Of a stretch of DNA of 8,391 nucleotides, positions 6,686 to 8,391 are shown piece after piece (position 1 is the first letter of the stretch; every line of letters starts with the position of its first letter). The DNA comes from JAQVQN01 sp964428885. Its GTDB lineage: Bacteria > Verrucomicrobiota > Kiritimatiellia > RFP12 > UBA1067. The translations under genes were made by a program, and so were the position numbers. Location: contig CAYRZP010000095.1 of assembly GCA_964428885.1 (NCBI GenBank), positions 1 to 8,391 of the forward strand. The letters are read 5' to 3'. Below the pieces are notes generated by a model. The model had not been told where the DNA came from and ran no database searches. It was given only the letters and a program-made list of their open reading frames with translations.

Positions 6686-7053
6686 GTCTCTATCCTTATC
6701 TACTTCACAAACGCCATGTAGTGTACTGTGACTGGCAAACCCGGGACCCATGGCAAATTTCAGGTTTGTAGGCTACCTCGCCCATGCTGCCGTACCCGCG
6801 ACATGCGAAAACCGACAGCCCCAAAGTGGTATTGGCTTCTTGGAAGACCTAAGTCAAGATTACAGCAAGACCGCAACGCAGGTGAAGGGAAGGCGTTAAA
6901 AGAGCGGCTGACGTGATCGGCTTTAGCGTTCCAATTTCTTAAAAAACAACTCCCGTCATTTTTTCAGACGGATCCTCCATCACGGCAAGCCTAAACAATG
7001 TAATGAATCCAAAAAGAGACATAAAAAGACACTATTCGCAACTTGTAAAATCT

Positions 7054-7082
7054 ATGATAGAGGAAATTTCGCTGGTTGTCAA
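7054..7082 (-). promoter_or_regulatory. Strong sigma70-type promoter directed toward the RRM gene
   Basis: On the minus strand, TTGACA (plus 7077-7082), a 17-nt spacer and TATCAT (plus 7054-7059) give 6/6 and 5/6 matches at ideal spacing. Transcription would start near 7047, about 360 nt before the RRM start codon. It drives either a long RRM leader or a separate small RNA. The strength is inferred from consensus fit only. Confidence 0.65.
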
Positions 7083-7143
7083 CTGCGCACGAGATTTTTT
7101 TATCTTTAGAATCGGACGAATGATCGGCGCCTTGAAAAGGTGC

Positions 7144-7173
7144 TCGACAGGGGGAAGTGAAAAATAATAAAGT
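7144..7173 (+). promoter_or_regulatory. Weak promoter candidate for the kinase gene
   Basis: TCGACA (7144-7149, 5/6 to the -35 box) and TAAAGT (7168-7173, 4/6 to the -10 box) are separated by 18 nt. Transcription would start near 7180, about 118 nt before the chosen kinase start. Other placements in this AT-rich stretch are possible. Confidence 0.25.
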
Positions 7174-7297
7174 ATGGCAACTTGCGGCAGTGATTATGCT
7201 GTCCGGACGCAAAGCGGCTGGTGGTGTGAAGATCTGTTGAATTAAGCTGGTTATTCCCTAATCGCTTTTGGACGGTGACAACCGAAAGCTGAATCAA

Positions 7298-8391
7298 GTG
7301 GCTACTGAAGAAAAAAAACAAGTGGTACTGCGATCGGTGATCAAAAAACCGCAGGCGCTGATGGCTGTGACTGATGCCGATCGCACGGGCCTCGAGTTCG
7401 CCAGTCTGGAAGAAGCGACCTGCCCGCACTGCAACAGGACGGTCCCGGTGATGGACGCCAAGCCTTTGTCGTACATCGCCTGCCGGATTTGCAAAAAGAG
7501 GATGCTGGTTCCGGGGCGGCTTGACAGCTTCACGCTGTACGCGCCGATCGGCGCGGGCGGCATGGGCGCCATCTACCGCGCCAAGGATGATATGCTTGAT
7601 CGCGATGTCGCGATCAAGCTGGTGCGTCGGGATGGCGCCGCCGATCAGGAATATCGCGACCTGCTCAAGCGGGAGGCAAGCGCGGCCGGCAAGATCAACC
7701 ACCCGCGCGTGGCGCAGGTTCACGCCTTGAATTTCCATGACGGCCACCCTTACCTAGTGATGGAACTGGTGAGCGGCGAGGATTTCAATTCTATGTCTGA
7801 ACGCGAGGGCAAGCTGAACGAACGCTTGGTCTTGCGCATGGCTCTGGACGTGGCGGAAGGGCTCACGGCGATCAACCGCGAGGGACTGGTGCACGGCGAC
7901 ATCAAGCCAGGCAATATCGTGCTCGACCGCGACGGCAACGCCAAACTGGTTGATTTCGGGTTGTCGGGGGTCATGCGCAGAATCGAAAAGGGCAAGCTGG
8001 TCGGCACGCCCAACTACATCGCGCCGGAACTTCTGCGCGGCTGCCAGGACACGCACCGCAGCGACATCTACAGCTTGGGCGCCACACTGTATTATCTGCT
8101 GGCGGGCCGCATCCCTTTTTCAGGAGAAACGCCGGAGGAGGTTATCAAGGCGCGCCTGTACGAAAAGCCGCTGCCCCTCGGCAAGGCCACCAGCAAGATT
8201 TCCGTCTTCACGCAGAAGTTGGTGATGCGTATGCTGGAGACCGATCCGATGCAGCGGCCTGCCGACAGCCAAGTTGTGGCGGCGGAAGTCCGCAAAGCCT
8301 TGTCGGAGCTGGATTCGGAGCGTGGCCAGAAAAGATCGCGAGGCTTCGCGGGTGCTTTTAAAAATCCGTTCAGGCGCGTCAGGCGCGGCGA
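7298..8391 (+). CDS. Ser/Thr protein kinase (Hanks type) with N-terminal zinc ribbon, C-terminus cut by window edge
   Basis: At least 364 residues, running off the right edge. A four-cysteine zinc ribbon CPHC-x16-CRIC (Cys42, Cys45, Cys62, Cys65) precedes a PknB-like kinase domain. The domain has the glycine loop GAGGMG (85-90), VAIK Lys107, likely helix-C Glu126, HGDIKPGN (199-206, catalytic Asp201), DFG (219-221), a GTPNYIAPE activation end (236-244) and DIYSLG. The Arg of HRD is Gly, so it is a non-RD kinase, probably not controlled by classical activation-loop phosphorylation. After the domain (about residue 350) comes a basic stretch FKNPFRRVRRG, which could lead to a membrane segment beyond the window. 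The start is uncertain: the frame opens after a TAA at 7259-7261. GTG 7298 is taken provisionally without a good ribosome-binding site; ATG 7361, GTG 7322 and TTG 7268 are alternatives. Substrate unknown; intracellular signalling is the expected role. Confidence 0.9.
   Translation, partial: MATEEKKQVVLRSVIKKPQALMAVTDADRTGLEFASLEEATCPHCNRTVPVMDAKPLSYIACRICKKRMLVPGRLDSFTLYAPIGAGGMGAIYRAKDDMLDRDVAIKLVRRDGAADQEYRDLLKREASAAGKINHPRVAQVHALNFHDGHPYLVMELVSGEDFNSMSEREGKLNERLVLRMALDVAEGLTAINREGLVHGDIKPGNIVLDRDGNAKLVDFGLSGVMRRIEKGKLVGTPNYIAPELLRGCQDTHRSDIYSLGATLYYLLAGRIPFSGETPEEVIKARLYEKPLPLGKATSKISVFTQKLVMRMLETDPMQRPADSQVVAAEVRKALSELDSERGQKRSRGFAGAFKNPFRRVRRG

Larger units (their letters stand above)
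6686..7297. other. Long intergenic region between the RRM gene and the kinase gene
   Basis: This 612-nt spacer has no recognisable protein or known RNA family. It contains a near-consensus minus-strand promoter (7054-7082) that would produce a ~360-nt leader for the RRM gene. In that leader are a 13-codon frame plus hairpin and T-tract (6939-6980). A CAAACC/GGTTTG pairing and a TGGCAAA direct repeat lie around 6733-6770. A small CTTC-TTG-GAAG hairpin is near 6836-6846. The right part (about 7090-7297) is AT-richer and should hold the kinase promoter, for which I find only weak candidates. I looked for tmRNA, 6S, RNase P and SRP signatures and tRNA T-loops and found none. Confidence 0.65.

Noticed and set aside
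6741..6920. A structured RNA (tmRNA, 6S, RNase P, SRP or riboswitch) upstream of the RRM gene, suggested by GGGGCTG and GC-rich segments on the minus strand
   Set aside because: No conserved family signature was found: no T-loop or tag reading frame, no GAGGAAAGTCCGGGC-type core, no GGAAGCAGC loop, and no extended symmetrical pairing as in 6S. Only the general leader idea is kept.
7157..7240. A 27-codon GTG frame upstream of the kinase with a short hydrophobic stretch and a final Cys
   Set aside because: A purine-rich GGGGG lies only about 2 nt from the GTG, too close for a good ribosome-binding site. The frame overlaps the best kinase promoter candidate, and a frame this short arises easily by chance.

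Overview
The window looks like part of a GC-rich bacterial chromosome of housekeeping type. A run of exactly 100 N (3183-3282) is a scaffold gap, which suggests a draft or metagenome assembly. No rRNA marker is present, so the lineage is not proven. A Ser/Thr kinase with an N-terminal zinc ribbon, a glycine-tailed RRM protein and an alphaproteobacterial/PVC-like AspRS make a member of the PVC group (Lentisphaerota, Kiritimatiellota, Verrucomicrobiota) a reasonable but unproven guess.

Layout from left to right. Positions 1-1681 (-) hold elongation factor G, cut by the left edge. Positions 1884 to about 3391 (-) hold a compact run, in transcription order: a zinc-ribbon protein (broken by the gap), an acyl-carrier-like protein (only its C-terminus visible), a YchJ-type protein with two SEC-C motifs, and a HAD phosphatase. 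The last three overlap by 8 and 4 nt. Positions 3392-3744 are a divergent promoter region. Then rnhB (+, 3745-4392) meets aspS (-, 4393-6180) tail to tail, with their stop codons directly adjacent. A clear intrinsic terminator (6260-6292) separates aspS from the RRM gene upstream of it on the same strand (6335-6685). Positions 6686-7297 contain no obvious gene. They hold a near-consensus minus-strand promoter about 360 nt upstream of the RRM start, a structured leader, and the upstream region of a Ser/Thr protein kinase (+, 7298 to beyond the right edge).

The genes cover translation (EF-G, AspRS), genome maintenance (RNase HII), RNA binding or chaperoning (RRM) and signalling (kinase). AspRS carries a His in the anticodon-binding domain that is associated with non-discriminating enzymes, which predicts a tRNA-dependent asparagine route. 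The least conventional parts are the ACP/SEC-C/HAD overlapping cluster, the same CPHC-x16-CxxC zinc ribbon in two separate genes, and the long leader of the RRM gene. I see no CRISPR array, insertion sequence, tRNA or rRNA. Nothing here convincingly forms a new defence or mobile system.
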